NCBI GenBank assembly: GCA_024402455.1
Contig: JAKSTS010000011.1
Location: 1-29,906, forward strand
Source: Treponemataceae bacterium
GTDB taxonomy: Bacteria > Spirochaetota > Spirochaetia > Treponematales > Treponemataceae
Length of the DNA stretch: 29,906 nucleotides
Direction of reading: 5' to 3'
Shown: positions 16,598 to 24,455 of the stretch, piece by piece
How positions within the stretch are numbered: the stretch's first letter is position 1
How the letters are laid out: each line of letters starts with the position of its first letter
The notes under the pieces: model-generated
Databases searched by the model: none
What the model saw: only the letters and a program-made list of their open reading frames with translations
Told to the model about the DNA's origin: nothing
Made by a program: the position numbers and the translations under genes

Positions 16598-17677
16598 TTA
16601 AAGACCTAACTGTTCCGGTGTATAATATCCCCCATCAATAATGACAGACTTATAGTTTGACTGATCAACTGCAACTGGTGTACAGAGGTATGAAGGAACA
16701 ACCTTCTTTCCGTTGTTGTACTGAGTTGTATCATTGATTTCTGGCTGTGTTCCTTTAAGAACTGCTTCAACCATTGTTACACATTTTGAAGCCAAAAGAC
16801 GTGTATCTTTATAGATTGAAGAAGTCTGAGAACCGGCAATAATGTTTTTTGTTGCCATAAGTTCAGCATCCTGACCTGTAATCAATGGCCAGTCTACACC
16901 AACTTTGTAGCCAGCACCTTCACATGCAGCTTTAATTCCATATGCAAAACCATCAAATGCAGAACATGCAATGTCGAGTTTTTCATCAGCATAGAAACCT
17001 GCAAGATAGTTTTCACACCACTGCTGAGCTGTTTCCTGTGACCAGCGGAGAATACAAGTTTTTTCGAATGATGTACGGCCTGTCTTGCATCTTAATACAC
17101 CACTATCCAAATATGGCTTGAGAACTTCCATTACGCCGTTGTAAAGGAACAATGCGTTATTATCATCTGGTGAACCCATGAAGAATTCGATTGTATAAGA
17201 TCTGCCTTCTGCAGCAGCTGTTTTAAGATTCTTTTTTGCTTCGATATCTTTTGCAATTACTGTTCCAACACCTTTGTTATCAAATGTTGCGTAATAAGAA
17301 ACAGCGTCTGTATCCATCAACAAGCGGTCATAAGCAATAACTGGAATGCCACTCTGTTTTGCTGAAGCGAGAACATTTACCAAAGCTGTTGAGTCGATAG
17401 CTGCAACAACAAGACAGTCAACACCTTTAGCAATCAGGTTTTCAAGCTGAGAAACCTGAAGCTGAACATCATCTTCTGCATACTGCAATTCAACAGCATA
17501 GCCTTTAGCTTCAAGCTGCTTTTTGATGTTAGCACCATCATTAATCCATCTTTCTGATGACTGTGTAGGCATTGCTACACCAACTGTTTTCTTTCCTGCA
17601 TCTTTTTTAGAACATGAAGTAAAGAAAAGACCACAAATCATTACTGCTGCCAGTAAGATACTAGTAATTTTTTTCAT
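16598..17677 (-). CDS. chvE: Multiple-monosaccharide-binding lipoprotein (ChvE-like)
   Basis: Binds sugars outside the membrane and delivers them to the MmsAB transporter. The 359-residue protein has a signal peptide and lipobox FFTSC with C22 lipidated. The mature part is a type I periplasmic-binding fold: VGVAMPTQSSERWINDG at the first strand (sugar contacts S and RW), AYDRLL near residue 114, and QDAELMATKNI in the hinge region. These features resemble ChvE/XylF rather than RbsB. ChvE relatives bind several aldoses, so no single substrate is assigned. GGAGG (17682-17686) lies 4 nt before the ATG. A near-consensus promoter with an overlapping palindrome lies upstream and hairpins follow. 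In some ChvE systems the protein also feeds a sensor kinase, but none is present here. Confidence 0.9.
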   Translation of the reverse strand: MKKITSILLAAVMICGLFFTSCSKKDAGKKTVGVAMPTQSSERWINDGANIKKQLEAKGYAVELQYAEDDVQLQVSQLENLIAKGVDCLVVAAIDSTALVNVLASAKQSGIPVIAYDRLLMDTDAVSYYATFDNKGVGTVIAKDIEAKKNLKTAAAEGRSYTIEFFMGSPDDNNALFLYNGVMEVLKPYLDSGVLRCKTGRTSFEKTCILRWSQETAQQWCENYLAGFYADEKLDIACSAFDGFAYGIKAACEGAGYKVGVDWPLITGQDAELMATKNIIAGSQTSSIYKDTRLLASKCVTMVEAVLKGTQPEINDTTQYNNGKKVVPSYLCTPVAVDQSNYKSVIIDGGYYTPEQLGL

Positions 17678-17726
17678 TTTTCCTCCAATATTTGCATCCG
17701 CAAAGGATCTTGCTTTTATGTTTTTA

Positions 17727-17762
17727 ATTATAGTTCAAGAAAAATCGTTGTCAAACGATTTT
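17727..17762 (-). promoter_or_regulatory. Consensus sigma-70 promoter with overlapping operator for chvE-mmsA-mmsB
   Basis: On the - strand, TTGACA (17749-17754) and TATAAT (17727-17732) are both perfect, with a 16-nt spacer. AAAATCGTT (17741-17749) and AACGATTTT (17754-17762) form a perfect 9-bp inverted repeat with a 4-nt centre that covers the -35 box. This suggests a strong promoter under repression, for example by a LacI- or ROK-type sugar regulator. The transcript would start near 17720. Confidence 0.8.
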
Positions 17763-18013
17763 GGGGTCAAAACTAAAAGTTCCGAAAAAATAGTAAATTT
17801 TATAATAAAATTTCTAACCATTTTTTTAGCTGGCAAAAATGTGCTTATTAATAACAAAACACATCTGTTTGTAGTTTTATAGAAAATGTAGAGATTGGAT
17901 ATATGAAAAAGATGTTTTTAATGCTTGAAAAGCATTTGGGTTTTCGCATTAACTGGTTCTCATACTTTGGTTTGATTTGACGAAAGGATATCAGTGCAGC
18001 TGATAGCGGCGAG

Positions 18014-18081
18014 ATTTTGCTTCGCAAAAACTGACGAATTTGCGAAAAACAAATCTCAAAGCTATTCGCGCCAGCGAATAG
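18014..18081. repeat. Small palindromes in the spacer between the chvE promoter and the next gene
   Basis: TTTTGC-TTC-GCAAAA (18014-18028) and CTATTCGC-GCCA-GCGAATAG (18062-18081) are perfect hairpins. The spacer 17763-18144 holds no convincing gene, only a 25-codon reading frame at 17903-17980. Confidence 0.45.
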
Positions 18082-18144
18082 TCAATCATATACACTGGAT
18101 TGGCGAACGGCATACGACAAAAAGCCAGCAGCAAACAGTTTTCT

Positions 18145-18603
18145 TTATTCTTTCATATCTTCGATGGTTTCGAATTTTTCATCCTTTTTTATTAAAGCAA
18201 TTTTAAAAAGATAATTAATAAGTCTGTTATTAATTTTGGGAATGAAAAAGCCAATAAAATCTATTACTCCTAAAATTTGCAAAACACTAATTTGTTTATA
18301 TGCACCTAACCAATACAAAATCAAAAACAGATTTGAAATAAATATAAGGATTTTATTTCCTTTATATCTTAAACGTAATACTAAGCATCCAATCGAAATA
18401 AAAAATGTATTACTAAATAAAAGATATAAAATCCAAAGATATTTTATATATGGACTTAATGGTTCTGTTATATCACTATTTGCTATAATATCAATTATGG
18501 TAAACAATGAACTAAAAATAATTACAAAAAGTACTGCCAAAATTAATAAGGCAAATAAAATATCTATAAAAAGCTGTAAAACATAATAAACAAATTTTTT
18601 CAT
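18145..18603 (-). CDS. Hypothetical membrane protein with about four helices
   Basis: I do not recognise this 152-residue protein. Hydrophobic segments at about residues 7-38, 54-76, 83-97 and 101-122 make it an integral membrane protein. The tail after residue 125 is charged and probably cytosolic. The base composition is very AT-rich. GAGA precedes the ATG. It opens, on the genome map, a run of unrecognised small genes (18.1-20.9 kb) between the sugar operon and valS, all on the - strand. No function can be offered. Confidence 0.6.
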   Translation of the reverse strand: MKKFVYYVLQLFIDILFALLILAVLFVIIFSSLFTIIDIIANSDITEPLSPYIKYLWILYLLFSNTFFISIGCLVLRLRYKGNKILIFISNLFLILYWLGAYKQISVLQILGVIDFIGFFIPKINNRLINYLFKIALIKKDEKFETIEDMKE

Positions 18604-18610
18604 TTTTTCT

Positions 18611-18862
18611 CTACAATGTATTTATAAAAAGAACCAAATACAGACCTATACCTTTTGCCATTGTAATGATTATATTACCACATTTTCTTAAATATATCAC
18701 AAATTTATTGGAGGTATAACCATCGATTTTAACAAGCTTATCATTCCCCAAGCTGAGGGTTTCGGCATTTAAAACCATGAATTTGATTTTATTCATGACT
18801 TTTGTACAAGGTGCCTGTTTGCTTATACAGAGCAGCCTCAACATGCACAAGCAGATAAACAT
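18611..18862 (-). CDS. Doubtful small reading frame, possibly a gene remnant
   Basis: This frame could encode 83 residues starting MFICLC. No ribosome site precedes the ATG at 18862 or an internal ATG at 18793. The middle part (LGNDKLVKIDGYTSNKF) looks protein-like and the end is hydrophobic, so a degraded membrane or lipoprotein gene is possible. The alternative is chance. Nothing else is seen in the stretch 18604-18941. Confidence 0.25.
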   Translation of the reverse strand: MFICLCMLRLLCISKQAPCTKVMNKIKFMVLNAETLSLGNDKLVKIDGYTSNKFVIYLRKCGNIIITMAKGIGLYLVLFINTL

Positions 18863-18941
18863 AAGCTAAAACTGCAGATTATCATGTTCAAATTCTGCCA
18901 TATTTTTTCTACAAAAAATCTGGACTTTTCATGCTAACCAA

Positions 18942-19793
18942 TTATTTTACATGATTATCTATATATTTTTGCCAGATATATCCTTTTTTATTATCACCAT
19001 ACTGAATATAAATCCAATGTCCGCTGTAACCATCAATACAATATGAATAGCAGTCATGACCTAGAACAATTATTTCTGTGCCAAAATTCAATTTATCTAT
19101 TTTCCTTCCTGTTAAATTCGGAACATCACGAATATTCACATTATTATCAATTACATGGCTTTCTTTCATACTGCCGTCAAAAGGAATATATGTTTTACAG
19201 CCCGCATTTATAAGCAAATTTTTCATATCATCTGATTTTGCATAAGTTAATATATTGCTTTTTCCATAACACAGTTCCCATTCTTCTTTATCTGTAGCAC
19301 AGACAACTTTATTAATATCAGGAATATTTTTAAGCATCAGCTGAACCAGTTCAATATTATCAGTCTGAACAGCATAACGAACTGGTTCTGCACCAGAAAA
19401 CTGACCGCCTGTATCGCGTCTGTTTATTAATTCAGGCGAAACTGAAATTATTTCTTTTGCCAAATCAAAATTGTTTTGCTGAATTGCAAGCGAAATTGGA
19501 TTTTTCCAGTCGGCATAACCAAAAGAATAACGATAATCTTTTAATTCAGCTTCATTAAATGCTTTACAAAACGGAATAACCCAATCTTCTTTGTTATTTT
19601 CAAAAAAATAAGTGAAATTATTCCAGCAGTTTTTATTAATGTCAAAACTTCCATTATCCAGAGGACATTCTTTTAGCATGAACTGCACGATTGTTTCTGT
19701 TTTCTTATCAGCAGGAAATTTCTCATCGAAAGAAAAAGCAAATGCGTAAAAGCTGATAAACAAACATAAAACAGAATAAAATATTTTCTTCAT
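18942..19793 (-). CDS. Secreted protein with ankyrin-like repeats and a C-terminal bacterial SH3 domain
   Basis: The 283-residue protein begins with a signal peptide (about residues 1-20, no lipobox cysteine). Two ankyrin-like helix pairs are visible at about 98-123 (NPISLAIQQNNFDLAKEII) and 136-160 (EPVRYAVQTDNIELVQLML), with a weaker third at 181-199. Residues 214-280 form an SH3b-type domain: NVNIRDVPNLTGRKIDKL, then WIYIQYGDNKKGYI. In other bacteria SH3b domains bind cell-wall peptides and ankyrin repeats mediate protein contacts, so an envelope-associated binding role is plausible. The exact function is unknown. GGGAAG lies upstream of the ATG. It is part of a small cluster of exported proteins. 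Confidence 0.75.
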   Translation of the reverse strand: MKKIFYSVLCLFISFYAFAFSFDEKFPADKKTETIVQFMLKECPLDNGSFDINKNCWNNFTYFFENNKEDWVIPFCKAFNEAELKDYRYSFGYADWKNPISLAIQQNNFDLAKEIISVSPELINRRDTGGQFSGAEPVRYAVQTDNIELVQLMLKNIPDINKVVCATDKEEWELCYGKSNILTYAKSDDMKNLLINAGCKTYIPFDGSMKESHVIDNNVNIRDVPNLTGRKIDKLNFGTEIIVLGHDCYSYCIDGYSGHWIYIQYGDNKKGYIWQKYIDNHVK

Positions 19794-19823
19794 TTTTCAC
19801 TTCCCTACTCTTTAAGCATAAGT

Positions 19824-20060
19824 TTAATATTCAGACCAGAATTTTTCTGCATCTGTTGTGTAAATATTTGCATATTTTTGTTCGCCATTAAAATCTGGCG
19901 GAATCAAAGCTACATATAAATCCTGCTTATCACAGTCATTTTTATCTTTTCCTTCAATACTGAAACTATCCAAAGTGTGGCAGACAAAATAATACAGTTT
20001 TTTAGTCCAGTAAGCTTCAAGATAACGTTCATAGTCCGGTGCTTTTTGGTTTTGATGCAA
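19824..20060 (-). pseudogene. Orphan 3' reading frame, probably the remnant of a truncated gene
   Basis: The frame encodes up to 78 residues but has only a TTG at 20060 as a possible start and no ribosome site. The sequence (YERYLEAYWTKKLYYFVCH, then LYVALIPPDFNGEQKY and FWSEY) looks like the C-terminal end of a real protein. It lies 3 nt after the stop codon of the lipoprotein gene, which is clearly richer in GC. The two pieces may have been joined by a recombination that removed the 5' part of this gene. A short coupled gene is the alternative. Confidence 0.4.
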
Positions 20061-20063
20061 ATT

Positions 20064-20609
20064 TTATATATTATTCACCCAACGGTCATTACCGTCTGAA
20101 ATAAGGACCCAGACCTGTCCGTTCTGAAGTGTCCGGGACACCGTTATCAACTTATCCGGAGTACTGTATGTATGGACGCGTGTTTCCAGCCCCCATGCAT
20201 CTTCGCTTTCGTAAACTACATCAGCATCGCCATAAAGAAGCTTGATTTTTCCCTGTTTCCCCAGTTCCCTGATAATCTGGTCAATTTTGGTGACATTACC
20301 TTCAGCCCTGTTCCTCATGTCCTTGCAGACAACACCCATGCTGATTTCATCAAGGACATCATCTTCAAAATAGAAATCGACCATCCAGTTCAAGCCGTAT
20401 GATTTTTCTATTACAGAAATGTACCCGTCTTCAATGTGATCAAAAACCTCACATCCCGCCTGTTCCAGCTGAGACACAAGTTCAGAAGATAATGTTCCCA
20501 GCTCAATATCACAGAAAAAGTCTATTTTTCCGGAATTATGAGAACGGCACGCCATAAGCGTGAAAGCAGCAAATAATGTTATGAGGACAGAAAAAACATA
20601 TTTCTTCAT
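20064..20609 (-). CDS. Hypothetical lipoprotein
   Basis: This 181-residue protein is not recognised. It has a clear signal peptide with lipobox LMAC (C21), so it is exported and anchored to a membrane. The mature domain alternates strands and helices and is acidic, without known motifs. A GGCGAG sequence lies upstream of the ATG. Its base composition is higher in GC than that of the genes around it, hinting at a separate origin. It sits among other exported proteins of unknown role. Confidence 0.65.
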   Translation of the reverse strand: MKKYVFSVLITLFAAFTLMACRSHNSGKIDFFCDIELGTLSSELVSQLEQAGCEVFDHIEDGYISVIEKSYGLNWMVDFYFEDDVLDEISMGVVCKDMRNRAEGNVTKIDQIIRELGKQGKIKLLYGDADVVYESEDAWGLETRVHTYSTPDKLITVSRTLQNGQVWVLISDGNDRWVNNI

Positions 20610-20649
20610 ATACTACTCGCCATATAAGGAATATTTCAACCAGTTTATT

Positions 20650-20907
20650 TCAGTCTATCATAATGCCGACAACGCGGCCACAGTGACGGCATTGATAACG
20701 GTAAACAGGTCTGTGCCCGCCTTTTTCATCGATTCCCTGTGTCTGAATCCAGGCTTTTTCTGTCTTACATTTGCCGCAGCTGCCAAGAGTTATCGTATAA
20801 CTGCAGCGGGCACATCTGAATTTATATTTACTTTTGTCTTCTGTATTTGGAATATCAACCCAGTTCTTGCATTTACATTTTGGGCAAGTTACAAAATCTA
20901 TTTCCAT
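20650..20907 (-). CDS. Small zinc-ribbon protein
   Basis: The 85-residue protein has four CxxC knuckles: CPKC at residues 8-11, CARC at 32-35, CGKC at 44-47 and CRHC at 73-76. This is enough for two zinc sites and a compact double zinc ribbon. There is no signal peptide, so it is cytosolic and might bind nucleic acid or act as a protein adaptor. GGAG lies about 8 nt before the ATG at 20907, supporting expression. No family was recognised beyond the metal motif. Confidence 0.65.
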   Translation of the reverse strand: MEIDFVTCPKCKCKNWVDIPNTEDKSKYKFRCARCSYTITLGSCGKCKTEKAWIQTQGIDEKGGHRPVYRYQCRHCGRVVGIMID

Positions 20908-20971
20908 TTACTTACTCCATATTGATTTTGCGCACAAGATTTGAAAATTATTCTTACTTAATTCAAGTAAA

Positions 20972-21001
20972 CAAAATCGCCACACCGTTTTTGGTGTGGC
21001 G
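20972..21001 (-). terminator. Rho-independent terminator after the HD-domain gene
   Basis: CGCCACACC (20978-20986) pairs perfectly with GGTGTGGCG (20993-21001). On the - strand the stem is followed by ATTTTGTTT. It starts 5 nt beyond the stop codon. Confidence 0.8.
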
Positions 21002-21006
21002 TTCAA

Positions 21007-21582
21007 TTAGCATTGTTTTTTATCAAGATAACCTGAATCTTCAAGATAGCGGCGCCTTGTCATTACAAGCTGAATCAATTCCTGATACATGTCATAATTA
21101 GATTCAAGGGCAATCGGGAAGATATAAAATTCTGTTTCGTCACAATAGCGCTCGATAAATTCAGGACTTGTAACAAAGCCAAGACTTATCATATTGCTGA
21201 TTCGGTCAGCAGTTTTTAAGATTTTTGCCTTTCTGCTGCCGTTCCGCATAACGCCTTTAAGATAGTCGCTTTTCAGCTGTCCTTCTTTTTTTGTAACTTC
21301 AAGAACCAGATTATAGACATCCTGTGCTTCTGGCTCAATCTGCAAAATCAAATCATGATCAAAACCAGGAATATCCTCGATAACATCATGAATCACCGAA
21401 GCTTTAAGCAAAACGCTGTCGATATAGCCATAATCAATCAAGATAGACATCGTATCGAGCTGATGACGGAACATATTGCCACCAGCATGACGCGACTTGC
21501 CGATTAGCGCCGTAGAAAGCTGCATGTACGGCGCAAGATTAATGCCTTTTAAGGCAAGCATTGCCTCGGTGTTCATTTCCAT
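21007..21582 (-). CDS. HD-domain phosphohydrolase resembling small (p)ppGpp hydrolases (SpoT-HD/MESH1 type)
   Basis: The 191-residue protein carries an HD metal site with H40, H65-D66 (VIHDVIED) and D126 (KTADRISNM). This spacing nearly matches that of the MESH1/SpoT hydrolase domain, including E69 and D70 after the HD pair. The length also fits single-domain alarmone hydrolases. The usual N-terminal YxxHP context is altered here (RHAGGNMFRH), so another nucleotide substrate is possible. The gene starts 1 nt after the valS stop codon with no clear ribosome site, implying translational coupling to valyl-tRNA synthetase. A second ATG at 21576 is possible. A terminator closes the unit. Family is fairly sure; substrate is inferred. 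Confidence 0.75.
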   Translation of the reverse strand: MEMNTEAMLALKGINLAPYMQLSTALIGKSRHAGGNMFRHQLDTMSILIDYGYIDSVLLKASVIHDVIEDIPGFDHDLILQIEPEAQDVYNLVLEVTKKEGQLKSDYLKGVMRNGSRKAKILKTADRISNMISLGFVTSPEFIERYCDETEFYIFPIALESNYDMYQELIQLVMTRRRYLEDSGYLDKKQC

Positions 21583-21583
21583 A

Positions 21584-23887
21584 TTATAAACTCTGCAAAT
21601 AAGAAGTCAATTTTTCAATGCGTCGCTTTGTATTAGCAAGCTTTTCTCTTTCTGCTGCAACAACATCTGCCGGTGCATGGTCAACAAATTTGCCTTTAAG
21701 CTTTGCTTCAACTTTCTGCACGAATGCCGATTCTGTTGTAATTTCTTTTGTAAAACGAGCTTTAAGCTGTGCTAAGTCAATGTTTTCGCCAACAATAATG
21801 AATGCTTCGAAACCGTTTCCAACTGTTCCAATTGAAGCAGCCGGTTTTTCTGCAACAAAATCAATCTTTGAAAGACCAGCAAGAAGACAGATGAGTTCAA
21901 CTTTTTCTTTGAAAACTTCAGCTGCACTGCCTGGCACAATCTGAATTGCTGCATGAAGTTTTACATCAGGAGAGATGCCACATTCTGCACGCAGAGCACG
22001 AACCTGTCGTACAAGTTCCTGCAAAGATGCAAAACGGGTTGCAGCACTTTCAAACGTTCTTTCTTTAAGAACTTCTGGATATGGTGCATTTATAAGCATG
22101 CCGCAATATCCGGCTTTTTCTTTGGCGTCGCCTGTTGCAAATTTCTTGCGGTTTTCTGCAAGTATTTCGCGTGGAAGGAATCTGTAAATCTCTTCTGTAA
22201 CAAACGGCAGATATGGATGAAGCAGACGGAGGCTTTCTTCAAGAACATTCATCAAAACAGAAACTGCTCGATTCTTTTCGTCTTCATCACCATGTCTGAA
22301 CGAAAGCTTTGTAGCTTCAACGTACCAGTCACAGAAATCATTCCAGAAAAATTCATAAAGTGTCTGTGCACCGTCGTTATAGCGGTAACTTTCAAATGCA
22401 GAACGAATATTTGCAACTGCATCATTAAGACGCGAATAAATCCAGCGGTCAAGTTCTGTCAAGCCGTTCTTTGCGCCTTTGTCTGCATCTGCACTTTCGT
22501 CAATCGCAATAAGCTCGCGTCCTTCAAGGTTTCCAAGAATATAGCGGCTTGCGTTCCATACTTTATTACAGAAACGTGAACCAAGCTTGAATGAATCTTT
22601 ATCAATAAGAACATCCTGACCTTGTGCACACATAAATCCAAGCGTAAATTTAAGAGCATCGGCACCGTACATGTCTATAATCTCAAGTGGATCCATACCG
22701 TTTCCAAGAGATTTTGACATCTTGCGTCCCTGCTTATCGCGAACAAGACCATGAATGTAAATGTCATGGAACGGTGCCTTGCCTGTAAATTCAAGACCTG
22801 CCATAATCATGCGGGCAACCCAGAAAAAGATAATATCGTAAGCAGTTACAAGAGCTGTTGTCGGATAGAATTTTTCAAGGTCTTCTGTCTTTTGCGGCCA
22901 GCCGAGTGTACTGAAAGGCCACAGCCAAGATGAGAACCATGTATCCAAAACATCTTCATCCTGCTTGAGGTTTTTAGAACCGCATTTTGGACAACAGGCT
23001 GGGTCTTCGCGGCTTACAATCATTTCGCCACATTCACAATACCATGCAGGAATTCTGTGTCCCCACCAAATCTGACGGCTTACACACCAGTCACGAATAT
23101 TTACAAGCCACTGTTCATATGTATTTTCCCATTTCTGCGGGAAGAACTTAATTTCACCATTTTTCCATGCAGCCAAAGCTTTGTCTGCCATCGGCTTCAT
23201 TTTTACAAACCACTGGTCACTTAAATATGGTTCTACAACAGTTTTACAGCGGTAGCATTTTCCAACAGAGTGAACCATAGGCTCTTCTTCTTTGAAAAGC
23301 CCTGCTTCTGTCAAATCTTCAATAACAAGTTTGCGTGCTTCTTCCGGTTTTAAGCCGCGATACTTTTCCGGAACATTTTCATTCATGCGTCCGTCTGGAG
23401 TAAGCAGATTGATTACTTCAAGATTATGGCGTTTTCCTACTTCCCAGTCGTTAGGGTCATGGGCTGGTGTAATTTTTACCATACCTGTACCAAATTCTTT
23501 ATCTACATAATCATCTGCAATAATTGGAATCTCTTTTCCTGTAAGAGGAAGCTTGAGCATTTTTCCAACAAGCTTTGTATATCGTTCATCAGTCGGGTTT
23601 ACTGCAACTGCTGTATCACCAAAGAATGTTTCTGGACGTGTTGTAGCAACTTCAATTCTGCCGCTTCCGTCAGCATATTCATAATAAATGTGATACATTG
23701 CGCCTTTTGTATCTTCATGGTCAACTTCGTCATCTGCAAGAGCAGTGCCGCAGCGCGGACACCAGTTTACAAGACGTTGACCTTTATACATAAGTCCGCG
23801 TTCATAAAGTGTAACAAACACATCGCGAACAGCTTTAGAAAGTCCTTCGTCATAAGTAAAACGCTCGCGTTCCCAGTCTAATATCAT
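21584..23887 (-). pseudogene. valS: Valyl-tRNA synthetase, main C-terminal part of a frameshifted gene
   Basis: This frame holds the rest of class I valyl-tRNA synthetase from [13 protein letters not shown] onward: the CP1 editing domain, the zinc-type cysteines (CECG and CCPKCG), KMSKS in GRKMSKSLGN, the helical anticodon-binding domain, and the C-terminal coiled coil ending in LTSYLQSL. It lacks the HMGH signature, which is encoded in the other frame upstream. The ATG at 23887 has no ribosome site, so independent expression is unlikely. Compared with family members, roughly ten residues between the two parts are missing, which points to a small deletion rather than a simple one-base slip. 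Confidence 0.9.
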
Positions 23888-24302
23888 GATGCTCGTGAGT
23901 TACGTCCCATGTACGCTCAACTAATTTTTCGCGGCCAAGGTCATAACGGGTTTTGCCTTCTTTTTTGAGCTGGCGTTCAACAACATTCTGTGTTGCAATG
24001 CCGGCATGGTCTGTACCAGTAACCCAGAGAGTATTGTCACCTTTCATGCGGTGGTAGCGAACTACAATGTCCTGAAGTGTGTTGTTTAAGCCGTGTCCCA
24101 TGTGAAGAACACCAGTGACGTTTGGAGGAGGAATGACGACAGAATAGGTATTAGTTTTTTTGTTGCAGTCTGCACACTGGCAGTGTACCGGTGATTTTTC
24201 ATCACTTGCAGGTTTAAAATAACCTTTACTTTCCCATTCGTTGTAGATACGGTCCTCAAAAGATTTTGGGTCGTATGCTATTTCGAGTTCAATTCCTTTC
24301 AT
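23850..24302 (-). pseudogene. valS: Valyl-tRNA synthetase, N-terminal part of a frameshifted gene
   Basis: This part encodes about 140 genuine residues of ValRS: the Rossmann entry [17 protein letters not shown] with the HIGH-type motif at 67-70, and [13 protein letters not shown]. After HEHHDI the frame runs into unrelated residues (RLGTRAFYL) and stops. GAGGA lies 6 nt before the ATG, so translation should begin here. Residues 40-47 (HCQCADCN) form an unusual cysteine cluster just before the first strand. Neither fragment alone could charge tRNA. Confidence 0.9.
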
Positions 24303-24369
24303 TTACGTCCTCTTTAACAAATGCTGTACGGCTTATAAACGCACCAGACAGCTTTTTTATGATTTTTAC

Positions 24370-24398
24370 ATTTTACTGATTTTTAACAACATCGGCAA
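24370..24398 (-). promoter_or_regulatory. Candidate promoter for valS
   Basis: On the - strand, TTGCCG (24393-24398), a 17-nt spacer and TAAAAT (24370-24375). It lies in the 153-nt gap between ispH and valS. Confidence 0.4.
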
Positions 24399-24455
24399 GG
24401 TACAATACAAAGTTTTTACTCTTACAGAAGTTTCAGCAAATCTTATGTTCAATTT

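Noticed and set aside
16970..16980. AATGTCGAGTT, identical to the core of the terminal repeat of the element at 3095-3446
   Set aside because: It lies inside the chvE coding sequence and encodes conserved-looking residues (KLDIA), with no partner repeat nearby; treated as chance.
17903..17980. 25-codon + strand frame starting MKKMFLMLEKHLGF
   Set aside because: Weak ribosome site, very short, and in a spacer with palindromes; no evidence of a peptide gene.
21953..22579. 208-codon + strand frame opposite valS
   Set aside because: Antisense shadow of a strongly conserved gene, with Cys/Phe-rich composition and no ribosome site.
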